Positions 15,495 through 24,045 of a stretch of DNA of 48,818 nt are shown one piece after another. The stretch's first letter is position 1. Every line of letters starts with the position of its first letter. Origin of the DNA: CAZJGG01 sp964545475 (GTDB lineage Bacteria > Bacillota > Clostridia > Lachnospirales > JAISER01). Below the pieces are notes generated by a model. That model saw only the letters and a program-made list of their open reading frames with translations, ran no database searches and was not told the DNA's origin. The stretch is from the NCBI GenBank assembly GCA_964545475.1, contig CAZJGG010000018.1, positions 1-48,818 on the forward strand, written 5' to 3'. The translations under genes were made by a program, and so were the position numbers.

Positions 15495-16007
15495 ATGCTG
15501 AAAAACGAAAAAGGAAGCAGCCTTGTGGAGCTTGTAATGGTTATGATGCTTTTAATCCTATTCGGCGCTACTATATATACAATAATTTTTATGGGCAGTT
15601 CAACTCAGGACAGGATAATAAAGGAAAAAGATGCCCAAATTGAAGCGAGAATAGCAATCTCCTATATAAACGTTAGGTTGCGGCAAAACGACGCCCAAGG
15701 CAAAATTTCTATAATGCAAAACCCAGTTAATAACCAAAATTCAATTGTCATTCATGATAATTATGAGGGAACGCTTTTTGATACATGGATTTACTGGTCT
15801 GACGGGGTTTTAAAGGAATGCCTTGTTTACCCTGGGGAAGAAGTGACGGATGAGCCGGGAATGTATACACCTATAGCAAATATTAGTGGGTTTGATATTC
15901 AGATTAAGGACGACGGCTCTCTTTACAATAAGGTTACCTATGAATTTAATGGTAAAACAAAAACATTGGAAAATGCGGCGTTTTTACGAGCCGGCGCTGA
16001 TTTTTAA
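15495..16007 (+). CDS. Prepilin-like protein (DUF4860-like minor pilin)
   Basis: A 170-residue protein with a type IV prepilin leader. A short basic N-terminus is followed by KGSSLVELVMVMMLLILFG, with cleavage expected after Gly7 and Glu at position +5 of the mature protein, then a long hydrophobic helix. The extracytoplasmic domain has Trp-rich strands (TLFDTWIYWSDGVLKECL). This architecture matches DUF4860-type pilin proteins of clostridial pilus clusters. It would be inserted by the PilC platform after processing by a prepilin peptidase, which is not in this window. A minor rather than major pilin is likely, because it is a single copy inside an assembly operon. Confidence 0.78.
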   Translation: MLKNEKGSSLVELVMVMMLLILFGATIYTIIFMGSSTQDRIIKEKDAQIEARIAISYINVRLRQNDAQGKISIMQNPVNNQNSIVIHDNYEGTLFDTWIYWSDGVLKECLVYPGEEVTDEPGMYTPIANISGFDIQIKDDGSLYNKVTYEFNGKTKTLENAAFLRAGADF

Positions 16008-16021
16008 CGGGGGCGTTTAAT

Positions 16022-16558
16022 TTGTTTAAAACAATTAAAAAATATATGAGTAATGAAAATGGCTTTACGTTAATGGAAGCTGTAATTTCTATTGCTGTTT
16101 TAGCCATTATTTCCGGGTTTATACTGCAAATGTTTATTGTATCCAATAATGTTAACAATAAAGCAGGAGATATTGACTCAGGAAATTCCATGATTTTTAC
16201 TGCTGTTGAGCTTTTTAAAAAAAATCAAAGTATGGAAGAGTTTTTGAAAGAGGACTTTTTTTCGGGGAGCACTGTTATAAATAATAATTATAATACTACG
16301 ATTTATAAATGTTATGATAAAAGCTATAATCAAATACCTGATTCGGATTTTACCCCTGAAGATATTTCAGAAGACGTTAGGCTTGTTCTTTTAATTGACA
16401 TAAAACGTGGAAAAACTGCGGAAAGAGCCGAAAACTACGTAGAGGACACTTCACGCCTTGATGTTTTAGAGGCAACGGTTATTTGCAATGAAAAAGGCAA
16501 GGATAAAGAGCCTTACGAAGTTGTAAGCATACAAGCAAGCAAATTTTTTGCGAAATAG
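16022..16558 (+). CDS. Prepilin-like protein with N-terminal methylation motif
   Basis: A 178-residue protein starting at TTG (16022) behind a GGGGGCG site. The leader ends in NENGFTLMEAVISIAVLAII, a textbook type IV prepilin motif with cleavage before Phe and Glu at +5. The rest is an extracytoplasmic, strongly charged domain with KKNQSMEEFLKEDFFSG and VLEATVICNEKGKDKEPYEV. It is the clearest class III/IV prepilin of the cluster. It could be a minor pilin or a pseudopilin analogous to GspI/J. It ends in TAG, 8 nt before the next gene. Confidence 0.85.
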   Translation: MFKTIKKYMSNENGFTLMEAVISIAVLAIISGFILQMFIVSNNVNNKAGDIDSGNSMIFTAVELFKKNQSMEEFLKEDFFSGSTVINNNYNTTIYKCYDKSYNQIPDSDFTPEDISEDVRLVLLIDIKRGKTAERAENYVEDTSRLDVLEATVICNEKGKDKEPYEVVSIQASKFFAK

Positions 16559-16566
16559 GTGATTAT

Positions 16567-17172
16567 ATGAAAAAGCTTTTTAACAACGAAAAAGGCGCAA
16601 CTTCGGTTTTAGTTATATTTATGATGATTGTTCTTGTAACTTTGGGTACATTTGCTATAACTTCTGCTCTTGTTAATTACAGGTTTGCATACCATACGGT
16701 AGATTGGAGCAAAATGTATTATAAGCTTGAAGACAAAGCGGAGAATTACTTAAAGGACGTTAACGATGGATTGATAAATGCAGCAAACAGAGCTGTTAAA
16801 CAGGTAAATTCCGAAAATGGAATAAACCTTAACGAGGATTTTAATAAAGCTTATTGTGAATTTGCCCTTGAAGAAATTAAAATGTTAAACGATAAGTACC
16901 AACAGAATATTGAAACTATAGAGAATGATAATGTTGGAATCTGTTATTTAGAGCAAGAGTTTATATCAGATGATAACCCTGATTCTCATTTAACTGTAAA
17001 GATTTTAATAAAAAAACCCGATAATTATTTAAGCGTTAAAAATGTTTCTGACGGTGATATTGTTACGATTGTTAACAATAACGAAACGCTGTTTGAAGTT
17101 GTTGAATGGAGACAATGGCAAACTCCGGTTGAAATCGAAATGTTTGAAGATTTATGGCCGGGAAATGACTAA
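16567..17172 (+). CDS. Pilus-cluster protein with pilin-like N-terminal helix (PilX-like)
   Basis: A 201-residue protein beginning NEKGATSVLVIFMMIVLVTLG. The Gly and the long hydrophobic helix resemble a prepilin leader, but the Glu at +5 is missing, so it may not be processed like its neighbours. The remainder is an acidic extracytoplasmic domain with several Trp near the end (VVEWRQWQTPVE). PilX/GspK-like minor subunits of pilus tips have a similar appearance and often lack Glu5, so a tip or initiator role is possible. The evidence is position and topology only. Confidence 0.65.
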   Translation: MKKLFNNEKGATSVLVIFMMIVLVTLGTFAITSALVNYRFAYHTVDWSKMYYKLEDKAENYLKDVNDGLINAANRAVKQVNSENGINLNEDFNKAYCEFALEEIKMLNDKYQQNIETIENDNVGICYLEQEFISDDNPDSHLTVKILIKKPDNYLSVKNVSDGDIVTIVNNNETLFEVVEWRQWQTPVEIEMFEDLWPGND

Positions 17173-17214
17173 TCATTGATTAATTAACGCAATATTATCG
17201 GAAAGGTGATTTAA

Positions 17215-18006
17215 ATGAGAAAGCTTATTAAGTACACTTTATTTATTCTACTGTTTTCTCTGATTTCTGTAACTAATGTGTTTGCTAACGGTGCAATTGA
17301 TATTACCAAAGCCGATAAAGGCATAGTAACTGTAAAATATAGTGGTGACTTATCAAAAGGAATAAAAATAGTTGTAAAAAAAGACGGCGGAGACCAATAC
17401 CCTTATACCCTTAAATCTAACGATGTAAGCATTGTGCCTTTGCAAATGGGTACAGGTAAATATACCGTAACGTTGTTTGAAGGAATCGGCGGTAACAAGT
17501 ATAAGCCGTTGCAATCAGAAGCTGTAAGCGTTAATCAGATAGATGAAAAAGCTATGTACACAAGCTCATCAATAATAGTGGACTTTGTCGCAAGCAAAGA
17601 TGCAATCCCTTATTATAAAAACTTAACATCATCAAAAGAGGGAAACGTAAAAATTGATACTATTTATGATGATGTTGTGAAAAATTACAGTTACGATTAT
17701 GACAAGGCTAAAAATATGCCTAAGGAATATATACCAGTTATTGATAATATGTATAAAGTTAAAAAGGGTATTTGTTATGATTATGCCGCTATTTTTGCCG
17801 GTTCTTTAAGAAGCCAGGGTATACCTACAAAACTAATTATGGGATATGCCCCGGAAATAACCGAATATCATGCATGGTGTGAAGTTTTAATAGATGGAAA
17901 ATGGGTAACTGTTGATACCACTTATGATTCACAGATGAATAAAAATAAAGCAAAATTTACATTTGCTAAAGATGGTTCAAAATATAAAGTTGTAAAAGTT
18001 TATTAA
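17215..18006 (+). CDS. Secreted transglutaminase-like (cysteine protease fold) protein
   Basis: A 263-residue protein with a cleavable signal peptide (basic n-region, hydrophobic core about 5-20, cleavage near NVFA-NG at 25). The middle is a strand-rich domain. Residues about 145-240 form a transglutaminase-like core with a full Cys-His-Asp triad: C187 in KKGICYDYAAIFAGSL, H219 in EYHAWCEV, and D234 in VTVDTTYD. Such domains in secreted clostridial proteins act as peptidases or crosslinkers, often at the wall. AAAGGTGAT precedes the ATG. It is the last gene before a new promoter, 42 nt behind the pilus genes, so a role in processing or anchoring pilins or wall proteins is plausible but unproven. 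Confidence 0.78.
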   Translation: MRKLIKYTLFILLFSLISVTNVFANGAIDITKADKGIVTVKYSGDLSKGIKIVVKKDGGDQYPYTLKSNDVSIVPLQMGTGKYTVTLFEGIGGNKYKPLQSEAVSVNQIDEKAMYTSSSIIVDFVASKDAIPYYKNLTSSKEGNVKIDTIYDDVVKNYSYDYDKAKNMPKEYIPVIDNMYKVKKGICYDYAAIFAGSLRSQGIPTKLIMGYAPEITEYHAWCEVLIDGKWVTVDTTYDSQMNKNKAKFTFAKDGSKYKVVKVY

Positions 18007-18018
18007 TTATGATATAAT
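17990..18018 (+). promoter_or_regulatory. Promoter upstream of the small conserved protein and radA
   Basis: TTGTAA (17990-17995) and TATAAT (18013-18018) with 17-bp spacing and an extended TG. The -35 overlaps the end of the transglutaminase gene. Confidence 0.6.
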
Positions 18019-18048
18019 ATTCCTAATATTTTGATTGGAGGGGCAATG

Positions 18049-18459
18049 ATGGCAGTAGTTGAAGAAATAATACGCATAGAGCCGGATAATTCGATAAGCT
18101 TTGGCAATTATTTATCAAAAACAAAGCTTAAAGCAGATGGCTTTGAGTTTAATGGAGATTTATATAAAGTTAAAACCCATAATGAAATTTTAAGGCTTGA
18201 AAAAAATGGGAAATTGCTTTTTGAATCTGTTCCTGGTGCAGTTGCGCATTATTTTAAAATGGACGAAGAAAGCGTTTCGTTTAAAATAGAGGGCTTCGAG
18301 GATACGCAGATTACAATTGAACTTGAACCGGAAATTGAATATAAAATTTTAATTGACGATATTAATGTTGGAAGTATGAAGTCTAACCTTTCAGGGAAAA
18401 TTAGCTTCAGCGTAGGCTTAAATAATAATATGCAGGATGTTAGAATTAAAAAAGTTTAA
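18049..18459 (+). CDS. Small conserved clostridial protein of unknown function
   Basis: A 136-residue soluble protein rich in alternating strand patterns: ISFGNYLSKTKLKADGFEFN, DLYKVKTHNEILRLEKNGKL, EGFEDTQITIELEPEIEYKI and NVGSMKSNLSGKISFSV. Proteins like this, often next to radA in Clostridia, are sometimes labelled endosialidase, but I see no catalytic motif that supports that name. The ATG at 18049 is chosen because GGAGGGG is 5 nt upstream. The adjacent ATG at 18046 would leave a 2-nt spacing. No signal peptide or membrane helix is seen. It is transcribed from its own promoter and followed by a hairpin before radA. Confidence 0.7.
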   Translation: MAVVEEIIRIEPDNSISFGNYLSKTKLKADGFEFNGDLYKVKTHNEILRLEKNGKLLFESVPGAVAHYFKMDEESVSFKIEGFEDTQITIELEPEIEYKILIDDINVGSMKSNLSGKISFSVGLNNNMQDVRIKKV

Positions 18460-18467
18460 TTTAAATA

Positions 18468-18516
18468 GGCTTCTTGCAAACGCTTTTCTGCGTTTTGTAG
18501 GAAGCTTAATATTTTT
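18468..18516 (+). terminator. Hairpin with weak T tract (attenuator or terminator) before radA
   Basis: GCTTC-TTGCAAACGC pairs with GCGTTTTG-TA-GGAAGC around a short loop, then TTAATATTTTT. The broken T tract suggests partial termination. Confidence 0.55.
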
Positions 18517-18527
18517 AAAAAACGGAT

Positions 18528-19892
18528 GTGATCTTTACGTCTAAAGTTAAAACTATTTTTAGCTGTATTGAATGCGGTTATGAGTCTCCTAGGTGGCTTG
18601 GGAGATGCCCGACTTGCGGAAATTACAACACCTTAGTTGAAGAAGCGACCGAAGTTAAAAGCCCAGGGGTAAAGCAAGGCGCAAAAGCTTCGTCCTATAC
18701 AACCCTTGATAAAATTACTCCAATGTCTTCCCAGCGTATTTCTACAAAAAATTCCGAGCTTGACAGAGTTTTAAGCGGCGGAATTGTAGAAGGTTCTTTA
18801 GTCTTAGTTGGCGGAGACCCTGGTATAGGCAAATCAACTTTGCTTTTGCAAATTTGTGAGGCAATTGGCACACAGGGCAAAAAGATATTATATGTTTCTG
18901 GGGAAGAATCTTTACAACAAATAAAAATGAGGGCGGAAAGGCTTCAAGTTTCAACAGGTAATTTATATTTGTTTTCGGAAACAAATATTTCTTATGTTGA
19001 AGATGCCATAAACGAGCTAAAACCTAACCTTGTTATTATTGATTCTATTCAGACAATGTATAACGAAAATGTTTCCGGTGTTTCCGGAAGCGTCACACAA
19101 GTTCGGGAAAACACTTCAACATTTATGAAAATTGCAAAAGGTGTAAACATATCTGTTATTATTATTGGGCATGTTACAAAAGAAGGGTCAATAGCAGGTC
19201 CTAAAATATTAGAGCATATGGTTGACACAGTTTTGTATTTTGAAGGCGAAAAGCGGCAAATGTACCGCATTATCCGGGCGGTTAAAAACCGCTTTGGTGC
19301 AACGGATGAAATCGGCGTGTTTGAAATGCGGGACAAGGGGCTTTTTGAAATTGAAAACCCATCGGAATATATGTTAAGCGGAAGACCTCTAAATGTTTCC
19401 GGCTCTGTAGTAACATGTTGCATGGAAGGCACACGCCCCTTATTAACAGAGGTTCAGGCGCTAATAAGCTATACAAATTTTGGTCTGCCCCGGCGCATGG
19501 CTACAGGGCTTGACTATAACCGGGTTACTATGCTTATTGCTGTTTTGGAAAAGCGGGGAGGGCTAAAACTTGGCAGCTATGACAGCCACGTAAACATAGC
19601 AGGGGGTATGAAAATTATTGAGCCTGCTCTTGATGCGGCTGTTGCTCTTGCGGTTGCCTCCAGCTATGAGAACAGAGCGGTTGACCCGTTTACAATGGCT
19701 TTTGGGGAAATTGGCTTAACCGGAGAACTTCGAGCTGTTGCTTCTGCTGAAAAAAGGCTGTTTGAAGCTTATAGACTTGGCTTTAAACAATGTATTTTGC
19801 CCCAGGCAAATTTAAAAGGGCTTAAAAAGCCAGACGGTATTAGGGTTTTTGGTGCATCTAACGTTAATGAACTTATAGAGGTAGTTTTATAA
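18528..19892 (+). CDS. radA: DNA repair protein RadA
   Basis: A 454-residue RecA-like ATPase that helps process branched recombination intermediates. Its parts are in order: an N-terminal C4 zinc finger (C13, C16, C27, C30 in CIECGYESPRWLGRCPTC), Walker A GGDPGIGKST (about 95-104), the RadA-specific KNRFGATDE motif, and a Lon-protease-like C-terminal domain (GEIGLTGELRAV). The length matches the family. The start is taken as GTG at 18528. The ribosome binding site there is weak and the N-terminus is slightly longer than usual, so the exact start is uncertain. It is followed after 15 nt by the aminopeptidase gene. Confidence 0.92.
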   Translation: MIFTSKVKTIFSCIECGYESPRWLGRCPTCGNYNTLVEEATEVKSPGVKQGAKASSYTTLDKITPMSSQRISTKNSELDRVLSGGIVEGSLVLVGGDPGIGKSTLLLQICEAIGTQGKKILYVSGEESLQQIKMRAERLQVSTGNLYLFSETNISYVEDAINELKPNLVIIDSIQTMYNENVSGVSGSVTQVRENTSTFMKIAKGVNISVIIIGHVTKEGSIAGPKILEHMVDTVLYFEGEKRQMYRIIRAVKNRFGATDEIGVFEMRDKGLFEIENPSEYMLSGRPLNVSGSVVTCCMEGTRPLLTEVQALISYTNFGLPRRMATGLDYNRVTMLIAVLEKRGGLKLGSYDSHVNIAGGMKIIEPALDAAVALAVASSYENRAVDPFTMAFGEIGLTGELRAVASAEKRLFEAYRLGFKQCILPQANLKGLKKPDGIRVFGASNVNELIEVVL

Positions 19893-19907
19893 TAACGGAG
19901 GTATAAA

Positions 19908-21137
19908 ATGAACGATAAATTTTTAAGAAATTATGCTGAAGTTTTAGTGAAAAAGGGAGTAAACATGCAAAAGGGGCAGGAAGTTGTTGTTTCCTGCGAT
20001 GTTGAAAATGCTTACTTTGCAAGGATTGTATGTGATGTTGCTTATGAGTGCGGCGCATCTTTTGTAACAATAAGATGGGAAGACGAAATCATCACAAGGT
20101 CAAAATTTTTAAATTGTGCAGAAGACAAGCTAATTGAAATACCAGCGTGGTATAAAGATTTTTACAGTTATTATGACAATAAAAAGGCATGCTACATTAA
20201 CATTATAAGCGACGACCCGGACTTGCTTAACGGGATACCCTCCAGCAGAGTAAGAGCTTTTACTCATGCAAGAAACAAAGCGCTTAAAGAGCATTCCAAA
20301 AACATAATGTTTAATTTTGTTAGCTGGACAATTGCAAGCGTTCCTTCTAAAAAATGGGCAGAAAAAGTGTATCCGGGCTTAAATGAAAATGAAGCAATTG
20401 AAAAGCTTTGGGAGGCTATCGCTAAAGCTTGTTATGCTGACGGGGATAACCCTGTTGAAGACTGGCAAAAGCATGTTGACACATTTACTGAAAAAATGGA
20501 TGCATTAAACAGGCATAGCTTTAAATATTTAAAATTTAAAAATTCACTTGGAACAGATGTAACCATTGAGCTTCCAAAGGATCATGTTTGGGCAGGCGGA
20601 AGTGAATTAAACCGTGACGGTACTGTTTTTTCTGCAAACATTCCAACTGAGGAAATTTTCAGCGCACCTGTAAATACTGGGACAAATGGCAGAGTTGTGG
20701 CATCCATGCCTCTTGTTTACAAAGGCACAGTAATTGAAGGAATAGACTTAACTTTTGAAAACGGTATCGTAGTAAGATTTTCTGCAAAAACTAATGAAGA
20801 AACTCTTAAAGGAATTTTAGAAACTGATTACGGCGCAAAAATGCTAGGGGAAGTAGCTCTTGTAGGGTACACCACACCAATTTCCCAAATGAAAACATTG
20901 TTTTACGAAACCCTTTTTGATGAAAATGCTTCATGCCATTTTGCCCTTGGCAAAGGTTATCCTTGCCTTAAAAATTATGAAAAGCTTTCCGATGAGGATA
21001 TTATAAAAGCAGGTATTAATGATTCTTTGACCCATGTGGATTTTATGATTGGTACTTCTGATTTAAGTATTAAAGGAATAAAAGAAAATGGTGAAGAAAT
21101 TGACGTTTTTGTAAACGGTGATTTCGCAATTAAGTAA
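19908..21137 (+). CDS. M29-family aminopeptidase (AmpS/AmpT-like)
   Basis: A 409-residue cytosolic metallo-aminopeptidase of the thermophilic aminopeptidase family. The expected metal ligands can be placed: Glu in NIPTEEIFSAP, Glu in LGEVALVGY, His in DENASCHFALGKGY, and His/Asp in THVDFMIGTSDL. The N-terminal half has the usual family opening (LRNYAEVLVKKGVNMQKGQE). The length is normal. A strong GGAGG precedes the ATG and the gap from radA is 15 nt. It probably releases N-terminal residues from peptides during turnover. A weak hairpin (21177-21200) lies downstream. Confidence 0.9.
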   Translation: MNDKFLRNYAEVLVKKGVNMQKGQEVVVSCDVENAYFARIVCDVAYECGASFVTIRWEDEIITRSKFLNCAEDKLIEIPAWYKDFYSYYDNKKACYINIISDDPDLLNGIPSSRVRAFTHARNKALKEHSKNIMFNFVSWTIASVPSKKWAEKVYPGLNENEAIEKLWEAIAKACYADGDNPVEDWQKHVDTFTEKMDALNRHSFKYLKFKNSLGTDVTIELPKDHVWAGGSELNRDGTVFSANIPTEEIFSAPVNTGTNGRVVASMPLVYKGTVIEGIDLTFENGIVVRFSAKTNEETLKGILETDYGAKMLGEVALVGYTTPISQMKTLFYETLFDENASCHFALGKGYPCLKNYEKLSDEDIIKAGINDSLTHVDFMIGTSDLSIKGIKENGEEIDVFVNGDFAIK

Positions 21138-21219
21138 ATTTATACAAACCTTGAAAAAACACTGATGGAAAATTTTATGCTTTAAAATTTACAAAAGCAT
21201 TTTATTCATGAATTTTTTA

Positions 21220-21228
21220 TGATATAAT
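21220..21228 (+). promoter_or_regulatory. Extended -10 promoter of gap
   Basis: TGATATAAT is a TG-n extended -10 with TATAAT at 21223-21228. No strong -35 is seen. The gap start codon is about 44 bp downstream. Confidence 0.6.
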
Positions 21229-21271
21229 GTTGGAATAATATGCTTAAATTTATATTAGGAGGTTTTTACTA

Positions 21272-22279
21272 ATGGTAAAAGTTGGTATTAATGGTTTTGG
21301 TCGAATTGGCCGCCTTGTTTTCAGAGCTTCATGCGAAAGAGATAACATTCAAGTGGTTGCAATAAACGACCCATTTATCGATCTTGAATATATGGTGTAT
21401 ATGCTTAAATATGATTCTGTACATGGTCATTTTAAAGGCGAAGTTAGCATTAAAGGCGACAAACTTGTTGTTAACGGCAAAGAAATTACGTTTTTTGCAG
21501 AAAAAGATGCAAGTGCAATTCCATGGGGAAGCGCAGGCGCAGAATATATAGTTGAATCTACAGGGGTTTTCACAACAACTGAACAAGCTTCTGCTCACTT
21601 AACAGGCGGCGCTAAAAAAGTTGTTATTTCAGCTCCATCTAAAGATGCAAAAATGTTTGTTATGGGTGTAAACCATGAACAATATACTAAAGACTTAAAA
21701 GTTGTTTCTAATGCTTCTTGCACAACAAACTGCCTTGCGCCTCTTGCAAAGGTTGTAGACGACAATTTCGGTATTATCGAAGGTTTAATGACAACTGTTC
21801 ACGCTACAACAGCTACTCAAAAAACTGTTGACGGTCCTTCTAAAAAAGACTGGAGAGGTGGTCGTGCGGCGGCTGCAAACATCATCCCTTCTTCAACAGG
21901 TGCTGCTAAAGCAGTTGGCGAAGTTTTACCACACTTAAAAGGCAAACTTACAGGTATGGCTTTCCGCGTTCCTACAATCAACGTATCTGTTGTTGACTTA
22001 ACGGTGCGCCTTGAAAAGAAAGCAACTTACGATGAAATCAAAGCTGCTATTAAAAAGGCTTCCGAAAACGAATTAAAAGGCATTTTAGCTTACACTGAAG
22101 ACGCTGTTGTTTCTTCAGACTTTATCGGCGAAGTTTGCACTTCTGTTTTTGATGCGCAAGCCGGTATTGCTCTTAACGACAATTTCGTTAAATTAGTTTC
22201 CTGGTATGATAATGAATGGGGTTATTCAAACAAAGTGCTTGACTTAATTTCCCACATGTCTAAAGTTGACCAACAATAA
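21272..22279 (+). CDS. gap: Glyceraldehyde-3-phosphate dehydrogenase, type I
   Basis: A 335-residue NAD-dependent glycolytic enzyme converting glyceraldehyde-3-phosphate to 1,3-bisphosphoglycerate. It has the Rossmann start VGINGFGRIGR, the nucleotide loop AINDPF, catalytic C150 in SNASCTTNCLAP, H177 in TTVHATTATQ, and the C-terminal signature SWYDNEWGYSNKV. AGGAGG precedes the ATG. Codon use is visibly less AT-rich than in its neighbours, as expected for a highly expressed gene. It is monocistronic here: a terminator follows and no pgk or tpi gene lies beside it. Confidence 0.98.
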   Translation: MVKVGINGFGRIGRLVFRASCERDNIQVVAINDPFIDLEYMVYMLKYDSVHGHFKGEVSIKGDKLVVNGKEITFFAEKDASAIPWGSAGAEYIVESTGVFTTTEQASAHLTGGAKKVVISAPSKDAKMFVMGVNHEQYTKDLKVVSNASCTTNCLAPLAKVVDDNFGIIEGLMTTVHATTATQKTVDGPSKKDWRGGRAAAANIIPSSTGAAKAVGEVLPHLKGKLTGMAFRVPTINVSVVDLTVRLEKKATYDEIKAAIKKASENELKGILAYTEDAVVSSDFIGEVCTSVFDAQAGIALNDNFVKLVSWYDNEWGYSNKVLDLISHMSKVDQQ

Positions 22280-22300
22280 TATTATATAAATATATACTCA

Positions 22301-22337
22301 AAGAAAGTGCTAATTCAGTTTAGTACTTTCTTTTTTT
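22301..22337 (+). terminator. Intrinsic terminator of gap
   Basis: AGAAAGTGCTAA pairs with TTAGTACTTTCT around a short loop, followed by a T tract. Confidence 0.85.
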
Positions 22338-22339
22338 GA

Positions 22340-22624
22340 GTATAATATAAATATATATAAAATAATACTGAAAACAGCATTCTTTTTATGAAGTAAGTGC
22401 TTGACGCCAAAATTTTTTATTCATAACAAAACCACCATTTAGTCATAATCAAAGTAAGGCTAGATATAATAAAACAGTATTTTCTATTATCGGACTTATA
22501 CACTATCTTGAATATTATAACATAAAGCGGTTGCACCAGTCTTTAAACTACGAAACCCCTGCCATGATTTACTTTGATAATAAACTTAATTGTATGGCAG
22601 TAGTCTTTTAATAATTGTTTGATA
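22340..22624. other. Non-coding gap between gap and the MFS gene
   Basis: No convincing gene. CTGCCAT (22559-22565) and ATGGCAG (22594-22600) form a 7-bp stem with a 28-nt loop at the 3' end of the minus-strand MFS transcript. There is no T tract, so it is a weak terminator candidate. A 12-codon frame on the minus strand near 22428 was considered and rejected. Confidence 0.4.
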
Positions 22625-23809
22625 TTAATTATTATCAGCTCTTAGCATAAAACAGCATATTAACGCTATAAACGCTAAACCGGACATGCAGAAATAGGCA
22701 AAAGTAAAGCTACCGAATGCTTCCTTTGTAAACCCGAAAATATAGTTGCCAAACATTGCGCCCATACCAAGGGAAAGGTTAAAAATCCCGAACATTTTTG
22801 CTGTTTTTTCCGGCGGTTGTGTTCTCGAAACATATGTAGGGTGCAGCCCAAAAATGCCATTAAATGAGCTTGAATACAATGCGCAAGACAATAAAATTAA
22901 AATAGGTCCTTTAGCTATAGCCGCTACAACAACTGACACAAAAACAATGCTATAAGTTATTATCATAGCTTTTTTAGCGGTAAGTTTATCAGCTAAAGCT
23001 CCTGCGGCAGCACCACTGAAAATGCCCACAAAACCAAGAATCAACCAGCTTATTCCAGCTACTTTTGTGCTAATATTTAAATCCTCACGCATATAGGCGA
23101 CTAAATAGCTGGAGTATGGAATCAAGTAAAGCCCCGAAATTACTAGCATTGTATATAATATAATAGTATGGATAATATCGGTTTTATTCATATCCAATGG
23201 AATATCGAAACGTTCTGCTTTTGGGACGTTATTTTCTGTGTATTCAACTTGCTTAACGAAATATATTGCCATTAAACCTATAAAAAGACTTAGTAAGCCA
23301 AAAAACAAGTAAACAAATTGCCAGTTGGCTCTTTGGAGAATTATAGGAATTAAAAACCCGTTAAGTATAAGACCGTATGCAGTGCCTCCGGACACTATGC
23401 CAATGCATTTGCCTCTTATTTCCCCAGGGATCGTTCTTGACATAAGCTCTACCATAGGTATCCAGGAAACAGCGGCAAAAATGCCTTGCAACCCAACAAT
23501 AATGAGAATTAGCCACCCGTTTTTTACAAAGGTTAAAGATATAAGGGATAATATGCACAAAAACACTGAAGTGTTAATTAAGGTTTTTGCTCCAAGCTTT
23601 TTAGAAAAAACACCTCCTAAAAATGAAAAGGAAAGATAAAGCGCTTGGTGTGCCGCATTAATTCTGCCGATAAATTCATAACCTAACCCTAAATCATTTG
23701 CAACATCAGGAGAAATCATTGAAAATATATATCTCCCAAATGCAAATGTAATTGTTATCATAGCAGTAAGGCTAGCTATGTAAAAAATAAATTTGGTATT
23801 TCTAGTCAT
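22625..23809 (-). CDS. MFS transporter
   Basis: A 394-residue major facilitator with 12 predicted membrane helices and a charged central loop (about 185-215: KQVEYTENNVPKAERFDIPL). Family marks are visible in the loop between helices 2 and 3 (GGVFSKKLGAKTL) and in the second half (GALADKLTAKKAMI). The layout resembles organic-anion or sugar-acid facilitators, but the substrate cannot be deduced. AAGGGGATGG precedes the ATG. Its promoter lies about 230 nt upstream, on the far side of a palindromic MITE-like element, so the leader is long and structured. A LacI-type operator overlaps the promoter start point, and a LacI-family gene lies just upstream on the same strand. Confidence 0.85.
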   Translation of the reverse strand: MTRNTKFIFYIASLTAMITITFAFGRYIFSMISPDVANDLGLGYEFIGRINAAHQALYLSFSFLGGVFSKKLGAKTLINTSVFLCILSLISLTFVKNGWLILIIVGLQGIFAAVSWIPMVELMSRTIPGEIRGKCIGIVSGGTAYGLILNGFLIPIILQRANWQFVYLFFGLLSLFIGLMAIYFVKQVEYTENNVPKAERFDIPLDMNKTDIIHTIILYTMLVISGLYLIPYSSYLVAYMREDLNISTKVAGISWLILGFVGIFSGAAAGALADKLTAKKAMIITYSIVFVSVVVAAIAKGPILILLSCALYSSSFNGIFGLHPTYVSRTQPPEKTAKMFGIFNLSLGMGAMFGNYIFGFTKEAFGSFTFAYFCMSGLAFIALICCFMLRADNN

Positions 23810-23825
23810 AATACCATCCCCTTAG

Positions 23826-23987
23826 AGCCTGTTTGGAATCTCGCTTTTAGTGGATTTTTGAGCAAATTTTTTGAATCGCAAGGAAGTGGTGAACGTTCAT
23901 ACTAGAAGAAGTATGGGCGTTTGCCACTGACGCAGCGATTCGGAAAATTTGCCGAAAAGACACTGAAATGGAGATTCCAAACAGGCT
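23826..23987. mobile_element. MITE-like palindromic element (162 bp) in the MFS leader
   Basis: Perfect 17-bp terminal inverted repeats (23826-23842 and 23971-23987; sequence AGCCTGTTTGGAATCTC) bound a non-coding element. The two halves are reverse complements almost to the centre: for example GCAAATTTT..GAATCGC on the left faces GCGATTCGG..AAATTTGC on the right. Many mismatches are T/C or G/A, which still pair in RNA. No transposase is present. A clear target duplication is not visible; a TA or TTA at both sides is possible. It ends directly before the MFS Shine-Dalgarno sequence. Confidence 0.75.
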
Positions 23988-24026
23988 GTTATATAATAGC
24001 GTAACGATTCACGTGTAAAAAGGTAA

Positions 24027-24041
24027 ATAACGAAACGTTAT
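24027..24041. promoter_or_regulatory. Candidate LacI-type operator overlapping the MFS start point
   Basis: ATAACG-AAA-CGTTAT is a perfect 6-bp inverted repeat with a 3-bp centre. It lies just downstream of the minus-strand -10 and covers the predicted +1, a classic repressor position. Confidence 0.5.
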
Positions 24042-24045
24042 GTTT

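Noticed and set aside
18049..18459. Naming the small protein before radA an endosialidase
   Set aside because: No catalytic residues or domains of sialidases are visible at 136 residues. The label appears to be inherited annotation.
22390..22430. A 12-codon minus-strand frame behind a GGTGG site
   Set aside because: Too short, with no recognisable family and no promoter or terminator context. Probably chance or a remnant.
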